Shown: positions 41,532 to 54,607, counted from the first letter of the stretch. The stretch: 64,000 bases of DNA from Terfezia claveryi (GCA_015179025.1 WHUX01000049.1:1-64000); one strand, 5' to 3'. Program-made: numbers and translations. The notes: generated by a model from the sequence alone, not told the origin.

Positions 41532-41921
41532 TTATCTGGCTCCTTCGTATCCGTAGCTGGGGAACTTTGCCTCCATTTGTGAATCCTGGTCTCTCATTTG
41601 TAGATCTGGGTCCATGATGGCATTTGAAATATTTTCTTGTGGGGTAAACTCTGAAGAATGACTTAAAATTCTAAACGTTGAAAGGAGAAAAGGTTGTAAC
41701 CAGCGACGAAGCGGTTTGGAAGCTGGAGAAGAATAATTAAGTATAAATAAGAATTCAGACGCCCCTTTTGCGCAGACATCTTCATGGATTATGGTGTGTA
41801 TAAGTTTGAATTTGCTTGGTGAAAGGACCACTTCGTAGAGGGACTTCTTCCACTCTCTCGCAGCGGGGTCAACGTTTATGTTTGCGACCTCCCGGTAATA
41901 CTGACCAAGATTGGCGACCAC
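41532..41921 (-). CDS. Unrecognised protein fragment
   Basis: An open frame of about 129 codons with coding-like text (YYREVANINVDPAAREWKKS, FKLIHTIIHEDVCAKGASEF). It has no upstream ATG; the frame opens with GTG, and the only good ATG is late (MDPDLQMRDQDSQ). It could be an internal exon or a decayed gene piece. No domain recognised. Confidence 0.2.
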   Translation of the reverse strand: MVANLGQYYREVANINVDPAAREWKKSLYEVVLSPSKFKLIHTIIHEDVCAKGASEFLFILNYSSPASKPLRRWLQPFLLSTFRILSHSSEFTPQENISNAIMDPDLQMRDQDSQMEAKFPSYGYEGAR

Positions 41922-42239
41922 TGCATATTTTTATATTATATTTTGCTGGGGGCTTGTAAATTGCAGTCTCACTGATTGTTTTATAATTTTGTAATTGTAA
42001 TCAGTTAAGAATAATACTTTGCGATTAATAAAATCCTGACGAGTATAGTGTCAGAAGCAGAATAGATACTGTACTATAAACAGTAGGATAAATGTATGCC
42101 ACGGAAGGCCAACCTCCCCTCCTCAGCATATACTGCTGTAAGTAATCAGTCTCGTTAAAAACCCCGTGGGGATAAAAAAAAGATAGGTAAAAAAGTGCTG
42201 ATCAGTTTGCACGTAAAACTTTGGCCCTTAGATTAACAA

Positions 42240-43262
42240 ATTGAGGACATGGTAGCAGCTTCGTACATATGTCTGCCAAATTATTGGTGCTCGGTACGTA
42301 TAGGAGATTTCTTTTGCCTGTTTCCACTAGATCTCTTACATGATGGTTGGCAATATCAATGTTCTTGGCTTTTGTCACTGATGTGCGGATTATTTGTTAA
42401 ATCAATTGAGCCACTGTTGTCAGTGTTTAACGCACAAGGGATGTCAATGTGGAGTTCTGCCAGTGCACTCTGTACTTGCTGTTTTGCGGTGGTTGAAAGA
42501 GTTATATTTTCAGCCTCCACCACTGAGGTTGATACACATCGCTGCTTACCAGACCGCCAGCGAATTGTGTTACCAGCTATCTGGAATATGTTACCAGTAG
42601 TTGATTCCCGGTCGTTTCTGTCTCCACTGAAATCTGAATCAGAGTAGCCAGTCAGGCCCACCGAGTTGTATAGCATCTTATATGTGAGCTTAAGATCTCT
42701 CGTTCCTTTAGGTAACGTAGAGCTTGATTTAGTACGCCCATATGGACCTTTGTAGGTTCTGAAGAGAATTGAGATAAAGCAGAAACGGTAAAAGCAATAT
42801 TAGGCTTGGTACCGACCACAAGATACATGAGAGAACCCATTTCTGTCTAAACTGGGAAGCGTCTGCATGGCTGTCTACCTGTAGGGCCTTTAACAAATAT
42901 TTGAATTTGTTCAGATCCAAGGGAAGAGAGATCGGATTGCAGTAGATCATTCCGAATTTGACCAGCGATTGGTCAATATATGCTTGTTGTGAGAGGTTTA
43001 TGCTGTCTGTATACCAGATAACTTGGATTCCTAGTAGCCAGCTGAGAGGACCTAGGTCGCTTAGATTAAATTCTTTCTTAAGCGATTCCTTAAGTTTTTC
43101 TCTTTTAATGCTGCTACCGGCAATAGTGATATCGTCCACAAATATGGTGATTATCACTTGGTGATCAACATGTATAAGAACACATAGATCAAAGTTGGTC
43201 ACCAATATCCTAGAGGTCATAAGAAATCCAGTTAATCTCTGATACCACTGTCTAGGTGACTG
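42240..43262 (-). pseudogene. Copia reverse transcriptase / RNase H relic
   Basis: On the minus strand 43,262 to 42,730 reads PRQWYQRLTGF and then VIITIFVDDITIAGSSIKRE (the RT catalytic VDD box), FNLSDLGPLSWLLGIQV and QQAYIDQSLVKFG. The segment 42,840-42,650 gives GSLMYLVVGTKPNIAFTVSA and LNQALRYLKE. The segment 42,676-42,356 gives RNase H text GYSDSDFSGDRNDRESTTG and SVVEAENITLSTTAKQQVQS. Three frames are needed, so it is inactive. It is a different lineage from the relic at 458-2280, as its motifs diverge. Confidence 0.85.
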
Positions 43263-43339
43263 CTTGAGGCCAACCTAAAGGTATTGAGAGCGCCATCAGA
43301 AATCTCAAAGTATCATACCTAACTAGAAAGAAGATCTCA

Positions 43340-44100
43340 TCGAAAGCCAGAAAACATTGATCTTGTATTCACACACCTACAATACAAGATCAATATCCAA
43401 GTCCGATATTTGCAATATCGTTGAGATGCAAAACCCAACCAAACCCGAGTCAAGCAGTAGTGCTGCTTTGAGATTCCTATCTTAACAAACTCAAGGAATC
43501 TCGTCTCAACAGACTCAACAGACTCAAGTAAGCTCATCACATCGATCTCGAACAAATTTCTAGACTTTCTAAGAATTTTCGGCCAGCTAGAGTGAAACTC
43601 AGCAGTATTGACTCTCTTGATAGACAACATAATTTCGAGTACTGGTTACAGATAGTAATAGTCTTCAATATAATAAGCAATAAACATGCTTGATATAGTA
43701 GTCAATAGAGTGCAACCTCTCTTCAATGCTTCTGTATCAGAGTATAAAGATTTGTATTAGACTCTGTCTCATCTAATCCTTATCAAAGTAATTAGCAAGC
43801 CCTATTCTTAAAGAAGTTTCTATAAGTTTTTCGAGATTGATATAATGAGATTCCTTAAGTCTATTGAGTCTGTTGAGTCTGTTGAGACTGGATCCCTTGA
43901 GTTTGTTAAGATAGAAATCTTAAAATATTATTACTGCTTGACTTGGGTTTAGTTGGGTTTTGCATCTCAATGATATTGCGAATATCGGACTGGGACATTG
44001 TTCTTCTATTGTAGGTATGTGAATATCTATTTAAGCCTGCCGAGCTCATAGCCTGTTGGAATAACATGATACAGATGAATAGATAAATGGCCAATGAAGG
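43340..44100. repeat. Two gag N-terminal segments in inverted orientation
   Basis: Plus-strand 43,365-43,560 encodes HTYNTRSISKSDICNIVEMQ then NPTKPESSS. Minus-strand 44,025-43,850 encodes HTYNRRTMSQSDIRNIIEMQ then NPTKPKSSS. The DNA matches as an inverted repeat of roughly 200 bp (CCTACAATA..., AGTCCGATATTYGCAATATC, TCAACAGACTCAACAGACTC), with about 300 bp between. The two copies converge. Confidence 0.75.
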
Positions 44101-45840
44101 ATCACTTCATATTATGTGTATATGAATATGTTTGGACGTATAAGAATATGTGTGGGCGTATGAGAGTATGCGCGGACGTATGTGTATCAAGTTTTTTGAA
44201 GGGTATTCACAACCCTCTATAAATTACATAAAACAGGATGATGCAGTGAATACGTGATAGCAAGTAGATGTGTGCTCATAACATACACATGTGCTTCTCA
44301 ACGACTACAGCCCCTCCGCTAGCTAAAGCTAGCTCTTGCTGCATATAAACTTAAAGAAGCCTAAATTTTGGAGATTTTCATTAGCTCCAAGGTGCTAGCC
44401 TGGCTGGCCCAAAAAGGCTATAATACCCAATTGCCATCAAGCATGATACCAGTAGACCTTGAGCTTCTCTCCTGGGTATTGTATAACAAGACTACTACTG
44501 AGACACAAAATCTAAATATCAGGATAGTGGAGGGTAGAGTGGAAATTAGGCTATCTGAACTTTGAAACCTATTAACATTAAACAACCCTTAGAATTATAT
44601 GTTAATTAAGGTAGCTGTTTATGTTTAATGCTCTCTAACTTCCAAGAAACACACTAATGATTATAAAGTTATTATGGTAGTGAGCATAATTGGAGCATGC
44701 GGGAAGCAATACAGATACTCCCTGCTATGTCACCACGTAAGTACTCCCTAAAATTTATCTGACGTATCCTTCACATAATTAACAAACAGTAGAGGCGAAA
44801 CTCTTAAAACCACTCAACCAGCTGACAACAAATCTTTGGAGCATTAATTGACGTATCGTACAGAACGTATCGCTTATAATGCCGAGTAAGGATAAATTCT
44901 GTAGACTCTGCTGTTAGTAGTTTAGTCGGAGTTTGAAGTAGTAGAGTATTAGGCAGTGGGGTAATATTGCTTGATAATTTCCATGGGTAAGGCTCGCCCC
45001 GGCCGAACAGAAACCAAAAATAACGCAAGGGAAACAATACCCCCATAATGATGATCAGCTCTCTACGATTCTTCTCAATTATCCTGACTTGGGGCAGGGT
45101 AACCTTCTGGTGTTGCTCCCACTCCTGTCTGCAATTCCATAGCAGACACCCCTATCTAATGTCCTACACCCTCTCTTGTCTTTTATTCTTTGCTACAGCA
45201 GATACCACGAACATAAGATTGTCATTCGACGGCTAGGAAAAATCTATACCTGCCAATAGAAAAAATCCCTAATATTAGACGCAGGAGAACTTTTTAATTT
45301 GGAAATGTCTATGGCTGCTGTCCAGGCAGCTCCGTTTATAGTGTTACTGGATGCACTTTGGTATAAAGTACACTTTTGTGGCTTTATATTTTTATATATT
45401 TTTAACGAATTATTTTCCAGCAGTTCAGGGTAATATTCTGGTTGAGGGTAACAGCTTAGCCTTTTAGCTAGTATATAGAGTACATATATTGATCTAGATA
45501 TAACAATTGAACCGTTAATCGGATTTTTATGAAACTTAAACCGCAACACCTTCATAGGTCTATGGACGTTTCATAAGACTGAGAACCATCTATCATGATC
45601 TCACACTGCCCCAAAGTTCATATCCGTAATCAATACTTATCCGAGTGGATAATTATTAAATACACTTGTACCATACTGCTCCGAGTATATCTAGAGTCCA
45701 TATGGTCCCAGCTATCTACTATTTTCTACAAAATTCAATCATATACTGACTGCTACTACCAAATTTCTAGAATACACGCATTCACAGTATAGCTGCTAAA
45801 AGTAATATTTTTAGATGGAAGGATGAAGAGACTGAAGATA
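44101..45840. other. Gene-free transition zone
   Basis: A short plus-strand frame near 44,368-44,565 (VLAWLAQKGYNTQLPSSMIP) looks like a retroelement scrap. From 44,600 to 45,840 I see no coding. This is where the repeat-rich half gives way to conserved genes. Confidence 0.4.
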
Positions 45841-47786
45841 TTAACCTCTAACTTTGACTTTCGACCGCTTGCTTATAACTGAACTGGATACTGGTTTTCG
45901 TTTTACTGCTGCGGCGGGGATAGCAGTCTGTTTCTTACTTTTTGGTGGTGGGGAAAGAGTGGCTTCTTCCTCTGCCTCTGAGTCGTCTGAGTCGTCATCG
46001 GAGACCTCATCGTCTTCTACCTCAGAGTCCTCATCGACCCCATCACCATAACTATTTCCCTCCTCCTCGCTCTCAGCATCATCCTTATCCTCGCCCTCAT
46101 CCTGCTCATCACTGCCCATTACCGAATCCACATCCAAACCCTCCAAGACATCCAAACCCCCGTCAATACCCTCCCAAACTTCCTCCACCTCCCTCTCCCT
46201 CTCCTCCTCCTCTCCTCCTTCTCTCTCTCTCTCCTCCCCTGCTCAGTCTCCCAAATCCCCCAATCACTCCCCCAACCCAAACTACCCCTGTCCCTTGTAT
46301 GCACATAAGCCCTTGAAATCATCTCCACGTTATCCACGCCCCCACATTCATCCATATCGCTACTACCACGATAGATTCTAAGGTACCTGTCCAGTCCCAC
46401 AATTGAAATTAAAATTCCATTTGTTTTAGATTCGGGGTTGGCGTGGTGGTATATAGCCGCTCCACGGACGATACCACTTATGGCACCAGGGAGGAGCTGA
46501 GTTGCGCGGCCTTTGTACTGTAATGCAGAAGAAGCAGAGGGAAGGCGTTTAGCAACGTAGATACCACATTTGGCATTCTCATCGGAGAAGAGGAATGAGA
46601 GGGAAGATATATTATCCTTCCCTTCCTGCTCTTCAGATAGGGTTGGGTTGATGAACTCTAGGCATTTGACTGCGCCAGTTCCAGCTCCACCGACGGCGCG
46701 GGTGACATTTGTTCCTAGACCTCTTCTAAGTGCAGCCGCGCCTCCGCGGGGAAGAAGTGGTTCTCGGAAGAAGGGGCGGCGGGAGATGTGTGTATCGTAG
46801 AGGCGGAGTTCACCTGTAGGAGTGCCGGTGGCGAGAAAGAGACGACGGAGTTGTTGGAGGGGTTTAGTTTTTGCGTAGCGGTGGGTGGTAGGGGTGGTTT
46901 CTGTAGTTGTAGTAGTGGCAGAGGGGGTGGGGGTCGGGAGCCAGCATATGGAAGTTACTCCACCTGGGATGGGAAGTTTCAGGGTGTCTGGTCGGGGTAG
47001 TTTTGATTTAAATAGGAGTGTGAGGGCTACGTTTATTGGTTTTGATGAACTCTTTTTCCATGCAGAAGTGCCAGCCTCAAATACCTCAATCTCTCCACTC
47101 TCAGTAGTATAACCCACCGCGAAGGTAATCGTTTCGGGTATTCCAAGTCCCTTGTAAGGCTGTACCTTAACCACACTCACCCCCATTCCCCCGGGTACAT
47201 CTACCTTCCCAATCCCTCTAAACGCCCACCTTGGCTCTTCTCCCTCCTTTATTTCTTCCAATGATTTGGCATCGACACCCCCGTCAGGCATTCCCCACAC
47301 TTCAATCCGTCCCTTCTCTGACCATGCGTAGAGTAATCTACTCTCCAAGTTCAGCCCAAGCCATTTCCCAAACTCATCGCCAGTGGGTAAGTCATAGCTC
47401 CAGAGGTTATCTGGTAACCGAGCGTTGCCGTTCAGGTCTGCGACCTTGAGTTTTCGCGGGATGAACGTAGAGAGGGAGAGGGTGGAGGGGGTCCGTAGGA
47501 GGGCGATGACCTGTTCATGGGGTTGTGGTGGGGAGAGGGAGGCCTCAGTGAAGGGGAGGGGGAGAAGGGAGATGGTAGTTATGGTGTGGGATGGCTCGTA
47601 GAATGACCGGATAGAAGGGAGGGCGGAGGCTTTTTGCGTGGTATCGATGGAGGGGGTAGTTGTGACGACTGTTGATGGTAAGGAGTTAGAATTGAAGGAC
47701 AGCTATGTTTTGGGGGGGAGGTTGTTCTCAACGGGATCCGTACCTTTGACCTGCCCAACGTCGTCAGCAACTAATAGATTCATCAT
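45841..47786 (-). CDS. NSA1: Ribosome biogenesis protein NSA1 (WDR74 family)
   Basis: NSA1 is a WD40-propeller nucleolar factor of pre-60S ribosome assembly. Model: ATG at 47,786 (MMNLLVADDVGQVK), a 75-bp intron 47,743-47,669 (GTACGG...CAACAG, branch site TCTAAC), then exon 2 from 47,668. Landmarks include LNLESRLLYAWSEKGRIEVW, VTSICWLPTP, RRLFLATGTPTGELRLYDTH, RRPFFREPLL and SIVGLDRYLRIYRG. This frame ends in 46,119, but the expected acidic, Lys-rich nucleolar tail (VWEGIDGGLDVLEGLDVDSV, then Asp/Glu-rich, ending SKRSKVKVRG at 45,841) lies in another frame. One base change within the homopurine tract at about 46,200-46,235 joins them. I take this as an assembly indel or a real frameshift. 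An in-frame TAG inside the proposed intron supports the intron. Confidence 0.8.
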
Positions 47787-49451
47787 CTTCACCCAACCTC
47801 CTTTTCGGCAATATCCAATGAAATATCTCTCTCCTGCTTCTTCCGAGAAATCCACGAATCCAGCCCCGGAATCCTGTCGTGGGCTCGAGAGGTACAAGTG
47901 AACCACCGGAGTTAACGTTCGCTAACTAATCACAACTGTAACGGGGCGCGAAAAAAGTATCAATTCGCGGAAGTTGTAAATCTTGGCACGCAGCAACTGG
48001 AGTCTCCGGTTTAAATTAGTAAGCAGCTGTAATAATCTGCTGAGTAACGCATATTTACCTAGACTAAGTGCTTATCCACCACTTCAGGGTAACATACAGT
48101 AGCTCCACATCCTTTCCCGATGCTGAACCAACAACGGCGGGAACCTGCATACCAGTGGAAAATACATTTGGTAAAGGATGCCCCGTGCCATAATGTCATA
48201 TAGCTAACCTGTAAATGCCGGCGGTTGCACGGGAAATGTATTCGTACATGTGATAACAGATACATAGAAATGTGTCTGTACGGCTTCGCTTACAAAGGCA
48301 TATACGTACAGAAATCTTACCCGCTGGTGCATATATGAGGCACCTCCTCCCCTCCCACAACACAGAATCGAAAATCAGGAACAAAAGTTTAGGTATATTA
48401 ATATGTTATATTAAACGTTGGGCAAAATCAAACTAGATCGCCGGGTGCCGAGGAAGAAGCAAGGGTTCCCAATGGGGGTCTATGTGCCTTAGGATCATTC
48501 ACTGCCACCCAATGGGAACGCTGAAGGTGCCCTATGCAAGCCAAGTAGGAAATCGGCCCGGCTGGGTTTCTCGCGTATTTCAAGCGGCTGATCAGTCGCG
48601 TCGCAACAGAGCAACATGGGATGACCGGGATGACCTACAGTACATGTATATCACAATCTACTCAGCCATGACTGTTACGTCCAGTTATAGAGTTCCAAAT
48701 ACTCTCCCTTTTTGGTGTAGATACACGCTGTATGTTTTTTTGTCGTAAGCAGTATCAAGTCCGACTCCTTTTCTAGATCATTAGAATAAACCCTGGTTTT
48801 TTTTCTTGGATGCAAAATATGACACGGGCCGCCATGGTATGGTTACACGGCATCCTGCCCAAAAAGCTTAGATACAGTATTCCTCAGTAAAACTTAACTC
48901 ATGATCTTCTTGTGATTACAGGGCTTGATTCGGCTTTTGCCACCAGGGCATTATGCATGTCTAATGTACACAATGGGTTCGCGAATGTCGCATGTCTCAC
49001 TGTCGATGAAATAGGTAAAACTTGAAAGCTGTATGTAGCTATGAGTTGTCATTGCATGGTAATTTCCCCGTATTCCTACCCAAAGGTTTTGCGAAGGACA
49101 TGCTTCAAACTTCATTCCTTGATGTTTGGTAATATTTGCGAGTAGTTATCAGTCAGTTGAGAGTTACATTCGCGAAAGAAATCTGAGGTCAAACGTCAAG
49201 GAGACACCAATAAATTAGTCTGGTACCAAATAAATGGAATTAAAACTAAGACTACTGGTCTTTACTCATGTAAGAAGAGATGTAGATATGCGTAGCTAAA
49301 ACGGAAAGAAAACTCCAGAAAATGATAACTAGAAATAAAAGAGCCACACACCCTATGCCACCGGAAAGACGAAAATGAATAGAAAGATAGCTAAAGAACA
49401 TGTATGATGAAGCTGTTTGTAGAAACGTTATGATGAAAACAAATTAACCTC
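47787..49451. other. Intergenic, NSA1 upstream region and 3' side of the transcription factor gene
   Basis: About 1.7 kb without a supported coding frame on either strand. Neither repeats nor RNA genes were recognised. Confidence 0.45.
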
Positions 49452-52400
49452 CTAAATATGCCTTGCACTTGGCATAGACGATATGAAGTACCCCACCGCC
49501 GCCGCCCTAGAGGAAAACAAGAAGCAAATAAAATAATAAAAAAAACATAAAGATAGAAATAGAAATTGAAATAAATGAAATGAAATGAAATAGAATAATA
49601 AATCCTTTGGCGCACTTATCAATCCAAAACGCATCAACATAGACCATATGCAGATGATAACCCAACCAACCCTTTTAAACTGTGAAACCACTTCCCAGCT
49701 ATCATGTTTGACTGCTATGGATAGCTCCATCCGATGATACATTACTAGTACAATGATCCTTCTCCCATCCGCTTCCCCATCATCACTTTCCAAGACATTT
49801 TTTGATGGGGCTTCCACAACTTCTCGCACTTCCTCTTTTACATCATCCGAATTTAGACAATGAAAAATTTCCATTCTGTGTTTTGTCGTTCGTGGTTCAA
49901 AATACCTATGACCGAACTCTTCTGGTTTCTCCTCTTGATTGTCGTCTTCACCTTCATCCCCACCATCGTCCTCACCATCGTCCTCACCATCGTTCCCACC
50001 ATCGTCCCCACCATCGTCCCCCTCCTCGCCGCTATCAGTAATCTGCTGTGGAGAGCCTATAGCGGGACTTTGCGCAGGCGACAAAGCCTCGTTTTGGCTT
50101 CTACAGTGGTCAGGATATGGATTGTGACTGTGAGCATGCGTTGACGATGAAGACAAAGATGGAGACTGCGTTGAAACACTGTTATTGAGTGTGGTCATAG
50201 GATTCTGCTGTTGGTCCAGCCCAATTGTCATATCCATCTCCAGAGGCGCTAGAGACTGTGCGCCGAGTGGTGTAGATGGAGAAAGGAGTTCCGGGAACAT
50301 AGTGGGATATAGATCCAGGTCCATAGAGTAATCTGTCAATTGGTTCGTTGCATCATGTCCGTTAAATGCATCAACGTAATAAGGGTAAGGAACATTATAG
50401 ATCAGATCGGATAAGTGAGTATATTGCATCACTTGAAGCATTTCACCAGCATAATCGGCATTAGAGCCTAGTTGATATGGAACCAGGTTTTGATGCATCA
50501 TTTGGAACTGCTGGCTCGCACTATCCGGTGATGGAATAAAGTTGCCTTCCAGTAGCAGCCCTTGCTTTGGAGAGACGCTTGCTGAGCCAGTCCCAGAAGA
50601 AGACTCCGGTAGAGCTAACTTGGCCGGCTTATTAAACTTCTCGAAATTCTTACATGACTTGCGAAGCTTGTCGTACATAGCTTCAATAGGCCTCCAGTAT
50701 TTCTTCAATTCCTTCAGCCACTTGATTCCCAAAGAGACGCGTTTTCGTTGAGCTTCTGCGGCTTCCGCCCCGGAAAGAGCCCGGTTAGCCCGCATAATGC
50801 CAATCAGACAAGCATCCGAAACTGCCTGCCCTAGAAACGGTGCAAGAACTATCACAGATTGATCCCATTCTTCTTCGCCTCTTGCTTGCGTCGCCAAACA
50901 TGTTCCATGATTTGCATAACAGAGTCAGCATGGACAATCATTTTGCGCAAGCTGTTAACAATGTACTCCTTTGGTATACACTGAGATATAGATTCCTGTG
51001 CTCTCTCTGGTATTGTGACAGTCATGACATAACGATAGACGTATATTGCACAAGTGTGAAACATGACATGCATCATGATGTAGGTTCCCACTGTGCCAGC
51101 TTTGATTTGTCCTCTAAGGTTCTCATCGGAATATCGTAAAGATTTAGGTAGAGAATCCTTCCACTCCTTCAGCCTATCAACAAATTTTATAAATTCCGCG
51201 TCTGGCTTAAATTCCGGTAGTTTCTCTTTGGCGTCGTGGGTCACAAACCCAGATAAATGAATATATTTTAGCACATCTCCCCATATCGACGTTATCCGAA
51301 CGAGATAAGCAAATGCCCCCATATGTTTATTCCCTGCATTAGGGGAGAGCGGATTCTTTCCTCTCAAGTGCTCAGTATCAACTGCCCTTCCTTCCTCAAA
51401 TGAGTCTTGGTCGCATGGAAGCTGAATATGACAGTCATGATCCTGAATGAGAAATGGTCGTGAAACACCATAACTGTTCAATCGCTATATCGCCATCTAA
51501 TTAGCACCAAACAGGGAGGTATAAGCCAGGGTCTATACAAACTTACATCCATCAGGTAATAACTCCAATAAGTCCTCCTCTGGACCTCCTTTTCGGTAGG
51601 CGATTGCCCCTTCTCCGTTTTCGGCTCCAGATGAAGATTTAATGCAGAGCCCAACCTCACTGCCATTCCAGCAAACATCCAAGCCTTATGGCCATTATTA
51701 GACCCAAAGTCATGCAGACCCATTAGTACCAATGATTGGACGACTTCCAGCCTCTGATCATCAAAATTGTCCAAAATACGCTGTCTTGCTTGAAAAGCAA
51801 ACTCTTCCTCTTTATCCCCGTATTGCGGTGAGAAACGAGCCGCCATCGCGCAGAGCGAAAATAGGAGTACCGGGCGGTGAGTCTCCAGATTAGCCATAAA
51901 AGTGGGTCGATGCAAGAAGGGATAATGCTGTGAGTACAAGTGTGTAAAATACAGCGAGCATAAATACTCCAGAACCTTCGGGCCAGGAAGTAGGTGATCC
52001 CGGGTATCTTCACCCATTGGGCCGGGTATTGACGGAACGGTAGGGGTGCTGGCAATCGGGGTGGATCGCGAACGTGTCGAGTGGTAATACCTTCTCGGAG
52101 TATACTGATACACTTCTGTTGAGACTGGAGAAGATGGTGATGATCCTAGCCCTGGCGTACCGACGACCACAGAGCCTACAGAACCGTTCCTTTGGTGGGG
52201 CATACTTCCTTGCCACTGTGCTGCCATCTCCCGCACATGTTCCTTCCTTGCATTGCCGCCAAATTGGGAAACTTCCGAAATACGTGAAGCAGTTGACAAA
52301 TCCGCAATCATAACATCTGGAACGAACATTGGAGCTTGTTGAGAAACTATGGTTTGTGTTACCGGCATTTCCTCTTCCTGCCGCAAAGATGCCGACTGTA

Positions 52401-54151
52401 TTGCAGGCTCAATTGCAGGTATATCGCCCATACCACCCATGTCGTTGTCTCCCTCCCGCTTCAGCTCTGCGACGCCAGACATCTCGGCGTCCTCCCTCAC
52501 ATAAGTTGACGGAGTTTCAGATGTATGGTAATCCTCCAAATTCTTGTCATGACCTGTCTCACTTTCTGGTGCCACAGAATTACCTTTGCTTCTGCTTGAA
52601 GTCGACTGCTTAAATTCACAACCCATATTTTGCTGCTTGCATTTCTCACATATAGTTTGGCCTTTAGCGATTCTGTAGGATATTCAGTGACAGTTTTTTA
52701 GCAAGTGAATTGGGGAATTGTATTACATACATGCATTTGATCTTCTTCTTCCTACAGGCTATACATGCCTGCGGTAGGCGCTGCCGCGCCTTGCCTGCCT
52801 TCGTTAAACCCCATTCCTTATTCACTCGCACACCGTCAACATATGCGGGTAATTGATCCTCATCGAGATCTTCTGGATTGATGCGAGTTGTACCTCGGTT
52901 TCGTTGTATTGGAGGTCGGCTAAAGCTCTTTCTCAAATATTTTCTCTTTTTGGGGTCTGGCGTCCCCGATCCTGCACGTTCTTCCGCCCCATACATACCT
53001 TCGCCTTCCGTGTCTTGATCTGAGATATCCCCAGTAGATTGTCCTGTCGAGCCATGTTCCTCTGTTTTAACGCGTTTGGATGGTGGCTCAAATCCTTCGC
53101 CGGTGACTTGCTTTGTTCCCAAAATTGCAGTTGACTGTGACGGCGCATTATACTTCTGATTCATTACTCTACTGGGCTCTAAGATGCTTCCTGTGCTATG
53201 TTGCCGGAGCGAAAAATCGAGCTGCCTTGAATCCATATTATTATGCGGCGGACTGTGGATAAGGTCATTATGAGAAACTTCATGCGTGCTCTGATGCAGC
53301 CTATAATTCTGATGTCTAGGATCCGGCGTTGAAATATAGTTTGAAGACTGACCACTCGGTATTCTGACATAATCTTGAGGTGGAGACATTGTTGTTGGGG
53401 TGTGAGACTCCCGCCTTGGCTCTGAATACATATTTACACCTAGCTGATGCGGAACAGTATTCCTTCTCTCGAGATGAAGTGGATATCCCGGAGTGTTGGT
53501 ATGTTGGGCACGAGAATCAAAGGGAGGGGGATATGGACGTGCAAATTCACCTCCGGGTGTTGAGCTAGGCAGACGTGAATAAAGGCTGGTTGTTCCAGCT
53601 TGTGAATAGATGTAGTCTTGGTGATGTGGAGGAAAGCTTTTAGGCTGATGCTCCGATAGTATGAGCGGGTGCAACGCCGGTGGGTGCTGCAACATGCGAT
53701 CAGCTGAGACGTATGGTCGCATCTCGAAAGTCTCTCGTTCCCTGGAAAGAGGAGCTGGTGGTGGAACATGACCAGGATGTATTGCATTTGGGGGCCTAGC
53801 AAAAGGCGCTGGGGAGTTTGATGGGATGCCAGGCGAAGAATGTGATATGTCTCGACGCACAATGGGGGGCTCTAATGCGGCTCGGTGGTCCAAAGCTGAT
53901 CGCTGATGTCCCCAAGGTGCATTTATATCGGGCTGGTGAGTACGGGGTGAGACTGGAGAATCGGCTGAGTCCAGAAAATGTGAATTTCGCAGCGGTGGCC
54001 GACCGGATTGGGGGGCACCGTTCGCTTCTGCACTACTGTACAATGAATATGACTGAGTGTGATGAGAAAGGCCTTTTAGATCCCCTGTACCACTGCTACA
54101 GTAACTCACAGGAAGGGGCGTATCTCCAGGCATCGTAGAGATTGGCAGCAT
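49452..54151 (-). CDS. Zn2Cys6 fungal-specific transcription factor
   Basis: Model: exon 1 54,151-52,731, intron 52,730-52,673 (GTATGT...CTACAG), exon 2 52,672-51,547, intron 51,546-51,485 (GTAAGT...ATATAG), exon 3 from 51,484. The first 450 residues are Pro/Ser/His/Gln-rich and disordered. The zinc cluster is C463-x2-C466-x6-C473-x8-C482-x2-C485-x6-C492, completed only after splicing of intron 1. A fungal_trans middle homology region follows (YLCSLYFTHLYSQHYPFLHR, LFSLCAMAARFSPQYGD, RRTYWSYYLMD joined to RLNSYGVSRPF, then DHDCHIQLPCD). Near 50,850 a one-base shift is needed to pass from KKNGINL to VIVLAPFLGQAVSDACLIG. The C-terminus has an Asp/Glu/Gly run at about 49,920-50,040. The last 70 or so residues before 49,452 are hydrophobic and doubtful, so the true stop may be earlier or spliced. 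Target genes unknown. Confidence 0.8.
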
Positions 54152-54607
54152 TCATGCAAAGAGCCCAATCACACAGCGCACGACCGAGTGTGTATGATTA
54201 TCGATGCAAGAGGAGCCGGCCACAGGGAACTGCTGTGCGCGGGAGCTGGCGTCCTTCTCGTCGAGGAGCCTATCCCTCGTGTCTTCAACCTGATGTTTCA
54301 AGCCTTGCTGATCAGAAAGACGTTGGAACCTAATTCTCTCGTCGACAGCCCCAACGTTAATTCGCCGCCCTAACACCCCGGGCCCCCAGCGTTGCGGTCG
54401 TGCACTCAAGACTACAGTCAAAGCAGCACAACGGCACTCCACAACAAGCAATTCTCTTTCTCTTGCTTCCCTCCGCAAGAACCCAGGCAGATGGCTCTCC
54501 GACAGCACCTAAAGCTTCCGTGTCTGAATGCGATATAATCTTTGTTGAATCCCTACCAAAAATGAATTCTGAGCCTCACTGTGAAAATTAAATCCAAACA
54601 GCGTTGA
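54152..54607. other. 5' flank of the transcription factor gene
   Basis: Short frames on both strands overlap here without domains. I regard it as promoter and 5' UTR. Confidence 0.4.

Noticed and set aside
49452..49660. Hydrophobic C-terminal tail of the Zn2Cys6 factor as a membrane anchor
   Set aside because: The sequence is AT-rich, poorly coding and probably 3' UTR or an intron read as protein.
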